Source: Paenibacillus glycinis (GTDB taxonomy: Bacteria; Bacillota; Bacilli; Paenibacillales; Paenibacillaceae). From it: DNA of 64,000 bases. Below are positions 1-8,471 of the stretch, in pieces (the stretch's first letter is position 1; the number at the start of each line of letters is the position of its first letter). The notes under the pieces are model-generated. The model worked only from the letters and a program-made list of their open reading frames with translations. It was not told where the DNA came from and did no database searches. Both the position numbers and the translations under genes were made by a program. The stretch covers positions 1 to 64,000 of the forward strand of contig NZ_JAAAMV010000013.1 of the NCBI RefSeq assembly GCF_009909185.1. Direction: 5' to 3'.

Positions 1-434
1 AGGCCCTCGCGGACGCGGGCCGCGGCGCCATGGCTGCGCCGCCCTGGGCCATGGCGGCGTGCGCCGCAGCGGTCACCGGCGCGGCCGGGCTCGCCCTGGC
101 GCTGCGCCGCAGGCGCGAACGCTTCGCGTTCGGCTCGGCGCTGCGCCGGTACGGCAGCGCCCTACAGGCGGGCCGGCACACCGCGGCCCGCAGCCAGTTC
201 CTCCGGCTCGCGGACGCCTTGTGGCGCGAGCTGTACAAGCAGTGCGGCGCGAAGCCCGTGCACCGCACGCTGCGGGAATACGCGGCGGCGCTCGACCTGC
301 CGCCGCAGACCGTGCCGCTGGTCGCGGATTTCGTGCGGTGGGACGAGGAGGCGCGCTTCGACGCCTACGCGCACCGCCTCCCGACGCAGCAGCAGATGGC
401 CGAGCTGATCACGGGCTTGTCCGCTTCGAGATGA
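1..434 (+). CDS. C-terminal part of a DUF4129-type membrane protein (5' end outside window)
   Basis: The reading frame is already open at the first bases and ends at 434, so only about 143 C-terminal residues are visible. They show one hydrophobic Ala-rich membrane segment, then a basic RRRRER stop-transfer stretch, then a soluble helical tail with the pattern L-W-R-E-L ... T-L-R-E-Y ... E-E-A-R-F-D. In known proteins this kind of tail (DUF4129) sits at the C-terminus of membrane-bound transglutaminase-like proteins. In Paenibacillus such genes often stand upstream of guaA, which fits the position here. The family call rests on the tail pattern only, so the N-terminal domains cannot be judged. 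A strong terminator follows the stop directly. Confidence 0.55.
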   Translation, partial: ALADAGRGAMAAPPWAMAACAAAVTGAAGLALALRRRRERFAFGSALRRYGSALQAGRHTAARSQFLRLADALWRELYKQCGAKPVHRTLREYAAALDLPPQTVPLVADFVRWDEEARFDAYAHRLPTQQQMAELITGLSASR

Positions 435-475
435 AAAACGCCGCAAGCCGGGAAGATAACGGCTTGCGGCGTTTT
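435..475 (+). terminator. Rho-independent terminator of the DUF4129-type gene
   Basis: A perfect 13-bp stem (AACGCCGCAAGCC pairing with its complement at 461-473) closes an 11-nt loop. The right arm runs into a short T-rich stretch. It starts one base after the stop codon of the preceding gene. Confidence 0.85.
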
Positions 476-691
476 GTTGCCCGCGAAGAGCATTTCGGAT
501 TGGACGTGTCGCGAAGGCTTCTAGTCCGTGAAAGATGGCAGCTTCGCATGTCCTCGGCATGGAAGGGGAATCGCCTGGACGGGGAAGACGGCTGGACCGA
601 CTATGCCGTGCTGGCGGACGGTGGCCAGGCGACGATTCGGTTCGGGTCGCAGATCGGCTAATGGACTGGAGCGGCATTCTGCGGAATGATA
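476..691. other. Intergenic stretch between two convergent genes, no gene seen
   Basis: Together with 727-803 this is the gap between the truncated plus-strand gene and the minus-strand bactofilin gene. The open frames here are GC-rich shadows without ribosome binding sites. Apart from the two terminators at its edges I recognise nothing in it. Confidence 0.5.
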
Positions 692-726
692 AAATGCAAA
701 GCCTTGGCAGATGGCTGCCAAGGCTG
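692..726 (-). terminator. Terminator of the bactofilin gene
   Basis: Read on the minus strand, AGCCTTGGCAG, a 4-nt loop and its exact complement are followed by TTTGCATTTTA. The hairpin lies about 80 bases downstream of the bactofilin stop codon and points away from that gene. Confidence 0.65.
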
Positions 727-803
727 ATTCGCGTTTGCATTCTATTGGGTGCGCGACGCAGGAATGGCAAAGGCATTCCGCTCCGTGGGAAACGGGCTGC
801 TCG

Positions 804-2339
804 CTACCAGTTGCGCAATAACGCCGCGGCTTCCTCGTCTCTGCGGCTGGCGGCGTCTCGGGCGGCCGCTTCGGGTGACGCGTCCTCGCGATTGCGCTTC
901 ATTGGGCCGGCCGAGACAGGCTCGAAGACGGTCCAGCCCGCAGCGGGGGCGTTCTCGCTCGGCCGTGCGTCTTCGATGGCAGAACGGTATGAACCTTCGT
1001 CGGCTTCGCCATCGAGGCGCTCGGCCGCGGCGTCATCCTGCGGCGGGATTGTCGTTGACATTGGCGTGGAGTCCGCATCGGTCCGGAGCACGTCGTCTGC
1101 GATGGCTGCCGTTCGATCGTGCGCGGGTGCGATCGTGATCGATTCGGCCGCGCCGGTCGCGGCAATCGCGGCGACAACTTCACTCTCGCCGTCCTCGCGC
1201 GCGGTTGCGCCAGCGGGTGCAAGCTTTGCGATATCGTCGACGACTGCCGATTGACCGGCGGATTCTTCGCGTGCGCTTATGCTTGCTTCATCGAACGAAG
1301 CTTCCGCATGGATGAGGACGGACCCGGCTTCAATTGCGCTCGCTTCGATCGGATCCGCATTTTCGGATGGGGCTTCGGTTTCCGCCTCGGCCGCTGACGT
1401 TGCCGCGGCGATTTCTGCTGCTGCGTTCACTTCAGCCCGAGCGGTAGATAAGTCCGGAGAGCCGGTCGCATCCACAGCCGCGGATCGTGGCTTGTCGATC
1501 GAATGATCGGCGCTGCTATCGTCGATCGTCGATTCTTCCGCGGCCCGTTCGCCGAACGCCGTCTGGTTCGCCGGTTGCGCCGCCTCAGCGCCGGCCGCAG
1601 GCCGCTGCGCCGCTAAGCCCGGCGCGCCCGGCATGCCCAGCGCCGCGCGTTCATTCTCGCTAATGCCGTCGCCGCGCGCCGCGCCCGGCTTGCCGCCGCC
1701 GTGCATGCTCTGCATGAACGCCCGTCCGCTCTCGCGGAGCGGGTCGGCGGAGACGGCGGGCGAGGCATCCGCCTCGTGCGGTCCGGTCGCTGCTTCATCC
1801 GCGGCGACATCGGGCTGGCCGTGCTTCTCCATCGCGCGGTAGCTGAGTTTTTTCAACATGCCAGCGCGGTCTTCCCGGTCCCGCCGGTCGTAGCCGCTGC
1901 GGCGCTCCTCGCCGTTCCAGTCGGGCGCGACGGCCACGCGTCTGTCGCGTCCGGTCCTGCGTTCGACCGGGCTGACGACGGGCTCGCCCATATCCATGGC
2001 GCTGTTGCCCTGGAAGACGCCGCCTTCTTCGATTTCGAGCGTGACGGCGTCCATGTCGCCGTAAAATTTGCCGGTCGCCGTGATCGTCAGCTTGCCGCCG
2101 ATCCGTACATTGCCCGTTACCTGTCCGGCGAGGAACAGGTTGCGGGCCGTGATGTTGCCGATCGCGAAGGCGGTCTCGCCCAGCACGGCATCCCCCTCGC
2201 AAAATAAATCGCCGCGCAGCTGCCCTTCCAAGCGAACGTTTCCGGCCGATCGGATCGGACCTTCGACAATGGTTCCTTCGCCGATGAACGTATCGGACAG
2301 CGAGGTGCTGATCTTGTCTCTTTTCCAAAACTTGAACAT
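804..2339 (-). CDS. Bactofilin with a very long disordered tail
   Basis: 511 residues. Residues of about 15-125 form the bactofilin (DUF583) beta-helix. They show the family's repeated short strands with glycine turns (for example GEGTIVEGPI, VRLEGQLRGD, GNVRIGGKL). Bactofilins self-assemble without nucleotide into filaments that scaffold cell-shape or wall enzymes at the membrane. A basic RRTGRDRR/ERRSGYDRR stretch follows near residues 128-155. The remaining 350 or so residues are a low-complexity, Ala/Glu/Asp-rich, probably disordered tail, whereas typical bactofilins have little beyond the core. The start is supported by AAGGAG about 10 bases upstream. The gene is divergent from the ParM-like actin gene at 2501, 160 bases away, so the two cytoskeletal genes share an upstream region. 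The core call is firm and the role of the tail is unknown. Confidence 0.88.
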   Translation of the reverse strand: MFKFWKRDKISTSLSDTFIGEGTIVEGPIRSAGNVRLEGQLRGDLFCEGDAVLGETAFAIGNITARNLFLAGQVTGNVRIGGKLTITATGKFYGDMDAVTLEIEEGGVFQGNSAMDMGEPVVSPVERRTGRDRRVAVAPDWNGEERRSGYDRRDREDRAGMLKKLSYRAMEKHGQPDVAADEAATGPHEADASPAVSADPLRESGRAFMQSMHGGGKPGAARGDGISENERAALGMPGAPGLAAQRPAAGAEAAQPANQTAFGERAAEESTIDDSSADHSIDKPRSAAVDATGSPDLSTARAEVNAAAEIAAATSAAEAETEAPSENADPIEASAIEAGSVLIHAEASFDEASISAREESAGQSAVVDDIAKLAPAGATAREDGESEVVAAIAATGAAESITIAPAHDRTAAIADDVLRTDADSTPMSTTIPPQDDAAAERLDGEADEGSYRSAIEDARPSENAPAAGWTVFEPVSAGPMKRNREDASPEAAARDAASRRDEEAAALLRNW

Positions 2340-2500
2340 CTGTCGGCATCTCCTTCGTTGCGCCAGGTATTGAATCGGTTTCGGAAAACGGTACCGGTGT
2401 CTCCTTCACATTGCGGAGCGTTTAACCGAATAAACACATATACCGATTATTTTCGGCAGGAGATCGATAAAATCTTAGCGTTAGGCAGGAGGAAATTGAA

Positions 2501-3613
2501 GTGATCAAGCTCGCAGGCATTGACGTAGGAAACGACAGCGTAAAATTGATCGTCGACGGCTCGGCGGAGCCCGTCGTGATCCCGAGCATTCTCGCGCCCG
2601 GCTACGAACGGCATATTTTCCAGGAGGAGGATTCGCCGCTGAAGGCGTTGGACGTGCGCGTCTACAGCCCGAAGCTGAAGAAGAACAACCAGCGGTATTT
2701 CGTGGGCCTGCTTGCCATGGAGGATCAGGACAACTCCGAGCTGGAGGAAACCGACAACAAGGCGACCAGCGACCAGGCGCTGATCGTGGCGCTCACCGCG
2801 CTGGCGTACGCGGGACTGACCGGAGGGGCTTATCCGCCGTCCGAGGGCCAGACGAGCCAAGTCGTCGAATATATCGTGGGCACGGGGCTGCCGGTCCGCA
2901 CGTACGCAGGCTTCCACAAGCAATTCGAGGAGCGTCTCGTCGGCGAGCATGAAGTGACCTTCCTCTCCACGCCGAAGCTTCGCGGACGCGCCGTGAAGGT
3001 CGTCGTCAAGCGGGCGGTCATCTCCATCGAAGGCGCCGCCGCGCTGTTCCACATGGCGACCCACGACAACCTCTCCGTGCGCAACGAAGAGCTGTATTAC
3101 GGCTGCATCGGCATTTGCGAGATGGGGGCGCTGACGACGGATTTCCCGGTCATCAAGCGGATGAGCATCGACAATCAGTTCAGCACGGGCGAGCAGTTCG
3201 GGCTGGCCGGCTACCTGGATCAGATCATCCGGGACGTCGAGGACCAGTTCGGCCACCGGTTCCCCAGCCGGACGAAGCTGATTCAGCGCGTCAAGAGCGG
3301 CGATTACGTCATTCACCGCATCGGCGAGGGTCAAGCGGACATTCGCCCGATCGTCGACAACTATTTCGGCCGCGCGGCGAACAAGGTGCTGGATCTTATC
3401 GTGAAGCGGTGGAAGAAGAACCCGGATATCCAGTGCTTCTACATGCTCGGCGGCGGCGCCGTCGCGCTTCGCGGTTATTTGACCGAAGCGGCGGGTTCCG
3501 TTCGCCTGCGTTTCGTGGAGGACAGCGAATTCCAGAACGTGCACGGCTATCTGAAATTGGCCAAAAACAAGCAGCAGCAGGCGTTGGCCGCAGCTGCGGC
3601 CGAGCAAGTCTAA
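2501..3613 (+). CDS. ParM/StbA-like actin homologue
   Basis: 370 residues, GTG start, with CAGGAGG 7-8 bases upstream. The N-terminus IDVGNDSVKLIV is the phosphate-1 motif of the actin/Hsp70/ParM superfamily. CEMGALTTDFPVI near residues 208-220 fits phosphate-2, and MLGGGAVALRG near 319-329 fits the adenosine motif. The length and the weak match to MreB point to the ParM/AlfA/Alp group, ATP-dependent actin-like filaments best known from plasmid segregation. There is no neighbouring DNA-binding adaptor gene and the setting is chromosomal, so a plasmid-partition role is not supported. The divergent bactofilin suggests a cytoskeletal or envelope function, which is inference. The C-terminus ends in a Gln/Ala-rich helix. 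A terminator follows. Confidence 0.85.
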   Translation: MIKLAGIDVGNDSVKLIVDGSAEPVVIPSILAPGYERHIFQEEDSPLKALDVRVYSPKLKKNNQRYFVGLLAMEDQDNSELEETDNKATSDQALIVALTALAYAGLTGGAYPPSEGQTSQVVEYIVGTGLPVRTYAGFHKQFEERLVGEHEVTFLSTPKLRGRAVKVVVKRAVISIEGAAALFHMATHDNLSVRNEELYYGCIGICEMGALTTDFPVIKRMSIDNQFSTGEQFGLAGYLDQIIRDVEDQFGHRFPSRTKLIQRVKSGDYVIHRIGEGQADIRPIVDNYFGRAANKVLDLIVKRWKKNPDIQCFYMLGGGAVALRGYLTEAAGSVRLRFVEDSEFQNVHGYLKLAKNKQQQALAAAAAEQV

Positions 3614-3631
3614 CGCAGCGAGCGACCGTCG

Positions 3632-3674
3632 GAGAGCCGAACGGGCCTAGTGCAGGCCGGTCCGGCTCTTTTCG
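3632..3674 (+). terminator. Terminator of the ParM-like gene
   Basis: AGAGCCG at 3633 pairs with CGGCTCT at 3664-3670, with an inner GGCCT/AGGCC stem, followed by TTTTC. It is placed 20 bases after the stop codon. Confidence 0.75.
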
Positions 3675-3760
3675 GCATGCGCGTTTTCGCCTTGTCGCGG
3701 CAGCGCGACGACGGCAGCGTTTTCTTATGATGGCTTCGAAAAACCGCGCCTTTCGTTTCC

Positions 3761-3789
3761 TTGACTGTCCCATAGCGCCTATATATAAT
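3761..3789 (+). promoter_or_regulatory. SigA-type promoter of guaA
   Basis: TTGACT at 3761-3766 and TATAAT at 3784-3789 are separated by exactly 17 bases. The predicted start of transcription lies about 27 bases before the guaA GTG codon. The leader is therefore very short, with no room for a riboswitch or PurR-controlled attenuator. Confidence 0.85.
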
Positions 3790-3823
3790 TGACACAATGA
3801 TTTGAGGGAGGCTTTGACAAAAA

Positions 3824-5362
3824 GTGAACAAGCCAAGTGAAATGATCGTCGTCCTCGATTTCGGCGGACAATACAACCAGTTAATCGCAAGACGAATCCG
3901 GGATTTGGGCGTATACAGCGAATTGCTGCCTTACAATACCTCGGTGGAACGGATCCGGGAGCTGCAGCCGAAAGGCATCGTGTTCTCGGGCGGACCGGCA
4001 AGCGTATACGAGGAGAAGTCGCCGCTCGTGGATCCCGCGATTTACGAACTGGGTCTGCCGATCTTCGGCATTTGCTACGGGATGCAGCTGATCGCGCATC
4101 AATTGGAAGGCAAGGTCGAACGCGCCGGCAAGCGCGAATACGGCAAAGCGGAGGTAGACTTCATCGCGGGCAGCGAGCTCGTGAAGGGGCTGGAGAACCG
4201 CCAAACCGTATGGATGAGCCACGGCGACCACGTCGTGGAGCTGCCTAGCGGCTTCCGCGTCGACGCGAGCACGGACCATGCGCCGATCGCGGCGATGAGC
4301 CATCCGGAGCGCAAGCTGTTCGCGGTGCAATTCCACCCGGAAGTGCGCCACTCCGTGCAGGGCAACGAGATGATTCACAACTTCCTCTATAATGTGTGCG
4401 GCTGCGAGGGCAATTGGAGCATGAGCACGTTCATCGACGATACGATCCGCGACATTCGCGAGCAGGTCGGCACGGGCAAGGTGCTGTGCGCCCTGTCCGG
4501 CGGCGTGGATTCTTCGGTAGTGGCCATTCTTCTTCATAAAGCGATCGGCGATCAATTGACCTGCATGTTCATCGACCACGGCCTGCTCCGCAAAGACGAA
4601 GCCGAAGGCGTCATGGAGACGTTCGTCGGCAAGTTCGACATGAAAGTGGTCAAGATCGATGCCAAAGACCGCTTCCTGGGCAAGCTGAAGGGCGTCGACG
4701 ATCCCGAACAGAAGCGCAAGATCATCGGCAACGAGTTCATCTACGTGTTCCAGGAGGAATCCGCGAAATTCGACGATTTCGAATTCCTCGCGCAGGGCAC
4801 GCTGTACACGGATATCGTGGAAAGCGGCACGGCGACGGCGCAGACGATCAAGTCGCATCATAACGTCGGCGGCCTGCCGGAAGACATCAAGTTCAAGCTC
4901 GTCGAGCCGTTGAAGGCGCTGTTCAAGGACGAAGTCCGCAAAGTCGGCGAAGAGTGCGGCCTGCCGGAGGCGATCGTCTGGCGCCAGCCGTTCCCGGGCC
5001 CGGGTCTCGCGATCCGCGTGCTGGGCGAAGTGACGGACGAGAAGCTCAAGATCGTGCGCGATTCCGACGCGATCCTGCGCGACGAGATCGCCAAAGCCGG
5101 TCTCGACCGCGAGATCTGGCAATACTTCACGGCGCTGCCGAACATGAAGAGCGTCGGCGTCATGGGCGACGCCCGCACGTACTCGTACACCGTCGGCATC
5201 CGCGCGGTGACGTCGATCGACGGCATGACGGCCGACTGGGCGCGCATTCCGTGGGACGTGCTGGAGAAGATCTCCGTGCGCATCGTCAACGAAGTCGAGA
5301 ACGTCAACCGGATCGTTTACGACGTCACGTCGAAGCCGCCGGCCACCATCGAATGGGAATAG
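3824..5362 (+). CDS. guaA: GMP synthase (glutamine-hydrolysing)
   Basis: 512 residues, close to the 513 of B. subtilis GuaA. It converts XMP, ATP and glutamine to GMP, the last step of guanine nucleotide synthesis. The class I glutamine amidotransferase domain occupies residues 1-200, with nucleophile C84 in GICYGMQL and the FHPE motif carrying the catalytic His/Glu. The ATP-pyrophosphatase domain follows with the SGGVDSS loop, and the dimerisation domain closes the protein (ends TIEWE as usual). I chose the GTG at 3824 rather than the ATG at 3842, because GAGGGAGG lies 12 bases upstream and the family has these extra N-terminal residues. It is monocistronic, between its own promoter and terminator, and separate from the pur operon. 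Confidence 0.97.
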   Translation: MNKPSEMIVVLDFGGQYNQLIARRIRDLGVYSELLPYNTSVERIRELQPKGIVFSGGPASVYEEKSPLVDPAIYELGLPIFGICYGMQLIAHQLEGKVERAGKREYGKAEVDFIAGSELVKGLENRQTVWMSHGDHVVELPSGFRVDASTDHAPIAAMSHPERKLFAVQFHPEVRHSVQGNEMIHNFLYNVCGCEGNWSMSTFIDDTIRDIREQVGTGKVLCALSGGVDSSVVAILLHKAIGDQLTCMFIDHGLLRKDEAEGVMETFVGKFDMKVVKIDAKDRFLGKLKGVDDPEQKRKIIGNEFIYVFQEESAKFDDFEFLAQGTLYTDIVESGTATAQTIKSHHNVGGLPEDIKFKLVEPLKALFKDEVRKVGEECGLPEAIVWRQPFPGPGLAIRVLGEVTDEKLKIVRDSDAILRDEIAKAGLDREIWQYFTALPNMKSVGVMGDARTYSYTVGIRAVTSIDGMTADWARIPWDVLEKISVRIVNEVENVNRIVYDVTSKPPATIEWE

Positions 5363-5379
5363 GCTCGTATATCAGCGGC

Positions 5380-5428
5380 AAACTCTCTTCGTTCTGCGTT
5401 GTTCAGCAGATCGAAGGGAGTTTTTTTT
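5380..5428 (+). terminator. Terminator of guaA
   Basis: AAACTCTCTTCG pairs with CGAAGGGAGTTT with one G-T wobble. An inner TCTGC/GCAGA stem extends the hairpin, and eight T residues follow. Confidence 0.9.
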
Positions 5429-5553
5429 ATGCCCTTTAAAGCCTGTCGGCTTCCAATAAAAATGGTTTATATCTCCGGCGCGATCATATAGAATCCTATT
5501 ATGAACGTGATGAAAGAACCAATGGGAAGTTATATTGTCGGGAGGGTTTTGTC

Positions 5554-6636
5554 GTGAAAGAAAGCAAGAGAAGCAAGCTCTATCGCAGAGCGGGAATAAC
5601 CGCGCTGGTCGTGGCGGGCATGACGCTCGCTGCAGGCGCAGGCGCGTACGCGGCGACGAAAATGACGTTGATCGTCAATGGCAAGCCGTCATCCGCGGTA
5701 CCGGTATCGATCAAGAACGTGACCTACGTTCCTCTGCGCGCGGCCGCCGAGATGCTCGGGGCAAACGTCAATTACGATGCCGCTTCGAATTCGGTCACGA
5801 TTGCCGGCAAGCCGCAGCAGTCTCCGTTAGGGGACGGCGGCAAGGAAGCGGTCGCTTCCGTCAACGGCGTCGCCATCACGAAGAACCAGTTGTACGACGC
5901 GATGCTTGACCTTGGCGGCGTGCAGACGCTGGATAATTTGATTCAAGACGAGCTCGTCAGCCAAGAAGCCAAGAAGCTGGGGATCGTCGTCACCGACCAA
6001 GACGTGGAAGCGGAAATTGCGGCAATCAAGAAGCGATTCCCGTCGGAAGCGGACTTTCAAGCCGCGCTGCAGCAATCCGGCATGACTCTCGATGACCTGA
6101 AGAAGCAGACCCCGACGCAGCTTCGCATTCGCAGGATAATCGAGCCGCGCGCGAAAGTGACGGACGAAGAGGTAAAACAATATTTCGAGGCCAATCACGA
6201 GGAGTTCGATCAGCCGGAACAGGTGAGGGCATCGCATATTTTGGTCTCGACGAAAGCGGAAGCCGACGACGTCATGAAGCAGCTGAAAGCAGGCGCGGAT
6301 TTCGGGAAGCTGGCGAAGGAACGGTCGGAGGATACGGGCAGCAAGGCCGCCGGCGGCGATCTTGGTTACTTCGGCAAAGGAGAGATGGTTCCCGAGTTCG
6401 AGAACGCCGCGTTCTCGCTAAAGGTCGGGGAGCTGGGCGGTCCGATCAAATCGGAATACGGTTATCATATCATCAAAGTGATCGACCATAAGGCGGCGGA
6501 GAAAGCGACGTTAGAAGAGAAAAAAGCCGAAATCCGGGAGCGGCTCATTCAAAATAAGGTTTCCGCGCTTTCCGGTTCGTGGCTGGCCGAACTAAAGGCC
6601 AAGGCGAAGATCGCCAATACGCTCCAAGGCAAGTAG
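5554..6636 (+). CDS. Secreted PrsA/SurA-like peptidyl-prolyl isomerase with copper-amine-oxidase N-terminal domain
   Basis: 360 residues, GTG start behind GGGAGGG. A Sec signal peptide covers about residues 1-33 (hydrophobic 14-33, cut after AYA). Residues 35-85 match the copper amine oxidase N-terminal (stalk-like) domain with VNGK, VPLRAAAEMLGA and VTI. A SurA-N-like helical region follows, then a complete parvulin rotamase domain at about 223-316 (RASHILV, GADFGKLAKERSED, GGDLGYFGKGEMVPEFE, YGYHIIKV). It should assist folding of exported proteins between membrane and wall. Unlike B. subtilis PrsA there is no lipobox cysteine, so it is probably not a lipoprotein. The fused N-terminal domain may tether it to other envelope proteins (inference). 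Confidence 0.88.
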   Translation: MKESKRSKLYRRAGITALVVAGMTLAAGAGAYAATKMTLIVNGKPSSAVPVSIKNVTYVPLRAAAEMLGANVNYDAASNSVTIAGKPQQSPLGDGGKEAVASVNGVAITKNQLYDAMLDLGGVQTLDNLIQDELVSQEAKKLGIVVTDQDVEAEIAAIKKRFPSEADFQAALQQSGMTLDDLKKQTPTQLRIRRIIEPRAKVTDEEVKQYFEANHEEFDQPEQVRASHILVSTKAEADDVMKQLKAGADFGKLAKERSEDTGSKAAGGDLGYFGKGEMVPEFENAAFSLKVGELGGPIKSEYGYHIIKVIDHKAAEKATLEEKKAEIRERLIQNKVSALSGSWLAELKAKAKIANTLQGK

Positions 6637-6696
6637 GCTGAATCGTCCTGCGGCGATCGGCCTGCGGAAATCTCATGGCGCTTCAATCGTTTTCCA

Positions 6697-6726
6697 TTGA
6701 CAGGCCGTGAATAATGTCGCTAAAAT
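6697..6726 (+). promoter_or_regulatory. Promoter of the riboswitch-purine permease unit
   Basis: TTGACA at 6697-6702 is followed after 18 bases by TAAAAT at 6721-6726. Transcription would start about 25 bases before the aptamer. Confidence 0.75.
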
Positions 6727-6756
6727 GTTCACAGAATCAATACAAACAAGCATGTC

Positions 6757-6826
6757 TTTTCGTATAATCTCAAGAATCGGCTTGAGAGTCTCTACGAGGT
6801 CACCGTAAATGGCCTGTCTACGAAGA
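6757..6826 (+). promoter_or_regulatory. Guanine-class purine riboswitch aptamer
   Basis: All parts of the purine aptamer are visible. P1 is TTCGTA pairing with TACGAA. TATAATC follows, then P2 CTCAAG/CTTGAG, then J2/3 AGTCTCTAC with the conserved bases of the purine pocket. P3 AGGTCA/TGGCCT closes the canonical CCGTAAA loop. The 3' segment GTCTACG has C at the specificity position (74 in the xpt aptamer), which predicts guanine or hypoxanthine rather than adenine. Loop L2 is shortened (AATCGG instead of the usual AATATGG). It controls the purine permease gene downstream, as guanine riboswitches do for pbuG in B. subtilis. Confidence 0.92.
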
Positions 6827-6872
6827 GCAAGGCGCCTGCTGCGCGAACGGTCCATTCGCGCCGGCGATTCTT

Positions 6873-6938
6873 GTCTTTGCGTAGAACCTAGGGAATAATG
6901 CCGAGCTTCGCGGCGTTTTTTCCTAGGTTCTTTGTTTG
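6873..6938 (+). terminator. Expression platform (terminator) of the permease riboswitch
   Basis: AGAACCTAGG at 6883 pairs perfectly with CCTAGGTTCT ending at 6931, followed by TTGTTTGTT. Inside it lies a smaller AATGCCG/CGGCGTT hairpin with its own run of six T. The 3' strand of P1 (TCTACGAAGA) can pair instead with TCTTTGCGTAGA at 6873-6884. That would open the base of the terminator when no ligand is bound, giving repression by guanine. Confidence 0.75.
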
Positions 6939-6973
6939 TTCTGAACAATCATTTTCGGGAGGGTTTTAGAAAA

Positions 6974-8365
6974 ATGGGCGGTTTCTTTCGTTTGAAGGAA
7001 CACGGAACAAATGTAAGAACGGAAATTATGGCGGGCCTCACGACTTTCATGACGATGGCATACATCCTGGCCGTCAATCCGAGCGTGCTGGGCGGCGCGG
7101 GACTGAACGTCTACTCGGTCTTCCTCGCCACGGCGCTCGCGGGCGGCATTTTCACGATCGCCATGGGCTTGTTCGTGAATTTTCCGGCAGCGCTTGCGCC
7201 CGGCATGGGCTTGAACGCGTACTTCGCCTCGACGGTATTGGCCTCGAAAGCGACGAATTCGCCGATATCGCCGGAAATGGCGCTGACCGCCGTATTTATC
7301 TCCGGTATCATCTTCATGATCCTGACGGTCACGCAAATCCGCCAAATGCTGCTCGTGGCGGTCCCGGACAGCTTGAAGCACGCGATCACGGTCGGCATCG
7401 GCTTGTTCATCACGATCATCGGCTTGAAAAACAGCGGCATCCTGACGGTCGGCGTGGAAAACACGGTAACGGACATCCCGAAAGGCCAATTCACGGACAT
7501 ACTCGGCTTCGAATCCGTCTTCCATATGGGAAGCCTGGAGAACTCCAGCGTATACCTGACGCTGATCGGCGTGCTGCTGATCGCGGTGCTGATGGTGCTG
7601 CGCGTTCCCGGCGCGATCCTGTGGGGCATCGTCGGCGTGACGATCATCGCGATCATCACCGGCGACGTGAACGTGAGCGCTACGCTCAAAGGCCAAAGCT
7701 GGTCCCCGGATTTCAGCCAGATGAGCTGGTGGGACTTCGACTTCAAAGGCGTGTGGCACACCGGCTTGATCTCGATCATCGCGACGTTTACGTTCGTTGA
7801 GTTGTTCGACACGTTCGGCACGCTGGTCGGCACCGCCAACCGCGCGGGCGTCATGAAAGATCCGGCGAAAGGCCGGAAGATCGTCGGCAAGGCGATGTTC
7901 GTCGACGCGGTCGGCGTCAGCGGCGGGGCAATGCTCGGCACGAGCACGGTCACGACGTTCGTGGAGAGCTCCGCGGGCATCGCGCAGGGCGGCCGCACCG
8001 GCCTGACCGCGGTTACGACCGGCGTCGCGTTCCTGGCCGCCTTGTTCCTGTGGCCGCTCATCTCGCTCATCCCGGGGTCCGCGACGGCCGCGGCGCTCAT
8101 TATCGTCGGCGTTCTGATGGTGCAATCCATCAAGGAAATCGACTTCCAAGACATGGTGTACGCGATCCCGTCGTTCCTGACGATCGCCATGATGCCGTTC
8201 ACGTACAACATCGCGAACGGCGTATCCGCCGGGATCGTGTCGTACGTGGTGCTGGCAACGGTCGGCAACCTGTCCGGCAAAAGCAAATACAAAGTCCACT
8301 GGCTCATGTGGGTGCTCGCGATCCTGATCGTCGCGCGCTACGCCTGGATCGGCAGCCAAGGGTAA
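6974..8365 (+). CDS. pbuG: AzgA/NCS2-type guanine-hypoxanthine permease
   Basis: 463 residues from the ATG at 6974, which has GGGAGGG 10 bases upstream. Longer frames begin inside the terminator and lack a binding site. The protein is a multi-pass membrane permease of the AzgA family. The N-terminal signature GLTTFMTMAYILAVNP, then ALAPGMGLNAYF near 75-85, FVELFDTFGTLVGTANRAG near 275-295, and GTSTVTTFVESSAGIAQGGRTG near 325-345 are all family landmarks. It imports purine bases by proton symport. Expression should fall when guanine or hypoxanthine is plentiful, through the riboswitch. PbuG and PbuO cannot be separated from sequence alone. Confidence 0.9.
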   Translation: MGGFFRLKEHGTNVRTEIMAGLTTFMTMAYILAVNPSVLGGAGLNVYSVFLATALAGGIFTIAMGLFVNFPAALAPGMGLNAYFASTVLASKATNSPISPEMALTAVFISGIIFMILTVTQIRQMLLVAVPDSLKHAITVGIGLFITIIGLKNSGILTVGVENTVTDIPKGQFTDILGFESVFHMGSLENSSVYLTLIGVLLIAVLMVLRVPGAILWGIVGVTIIAIITGDVNVSATLKGQSWSPDFSQMSWWDFDFKGVWHTGLISIIATFTFVELFDTFGTLVGTANRAGVMKDPAKGRKIVGKAMFVDAVGVSGGAMLGTSTVTTFVESSAGIAQGGRTGLTAVTTGVAFLAALFLWPLISLIPGSATAAALIIVGVLMVQSIKEIDFQDMVYAIPSFLTIAMMPFTYNIANGVSAGIVSYVVLATVGNLSGKSKYKVHWLMWVLAILIVARYAWIGSQG

Positions 8366-8378
8366 ACAGAGACATGAC

Positions 8379-8413
8379 AAAGCACAGCGCGGACCGGCGC
8401 TGTGCTTTTTTTG
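8379..8413 (+). terminator. Terminator of the purine permease gene
   Basis: AGCACAGCGC and GCGCTGTGCT form a 10-bp stem, and seven T residues follow. It separates the permease from the convergent TetR gene. Confidence 0.92.
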
Positions 8414-8471
8414 ATGTTGTTTGATCGGCGTGCGACGGATCCGGCGCGAAGACGCGGCCGGACTACCGGGA

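Noticed and set aside
162-776. Long open frames on both strands at the window start and throughout the GC-rich part
   Set aside because: High GC content keeps antisense frames open. They lack binding sites and their products are Arg/Ala-rich shadows of real genes.
2501-3613. Plasmid partition system
   Set aside because: The actin homologue is of the ParM type, but there is no ParR-like adaptor or centromere repeat and the flanks are chromosomal.
6932-6973. Upstream start for the purine permease
   Set aside because: It begins inside the riboswitch terminator and has no binding site. The ATG at 6974 has GGGAGGG and matches the family N-terminus.
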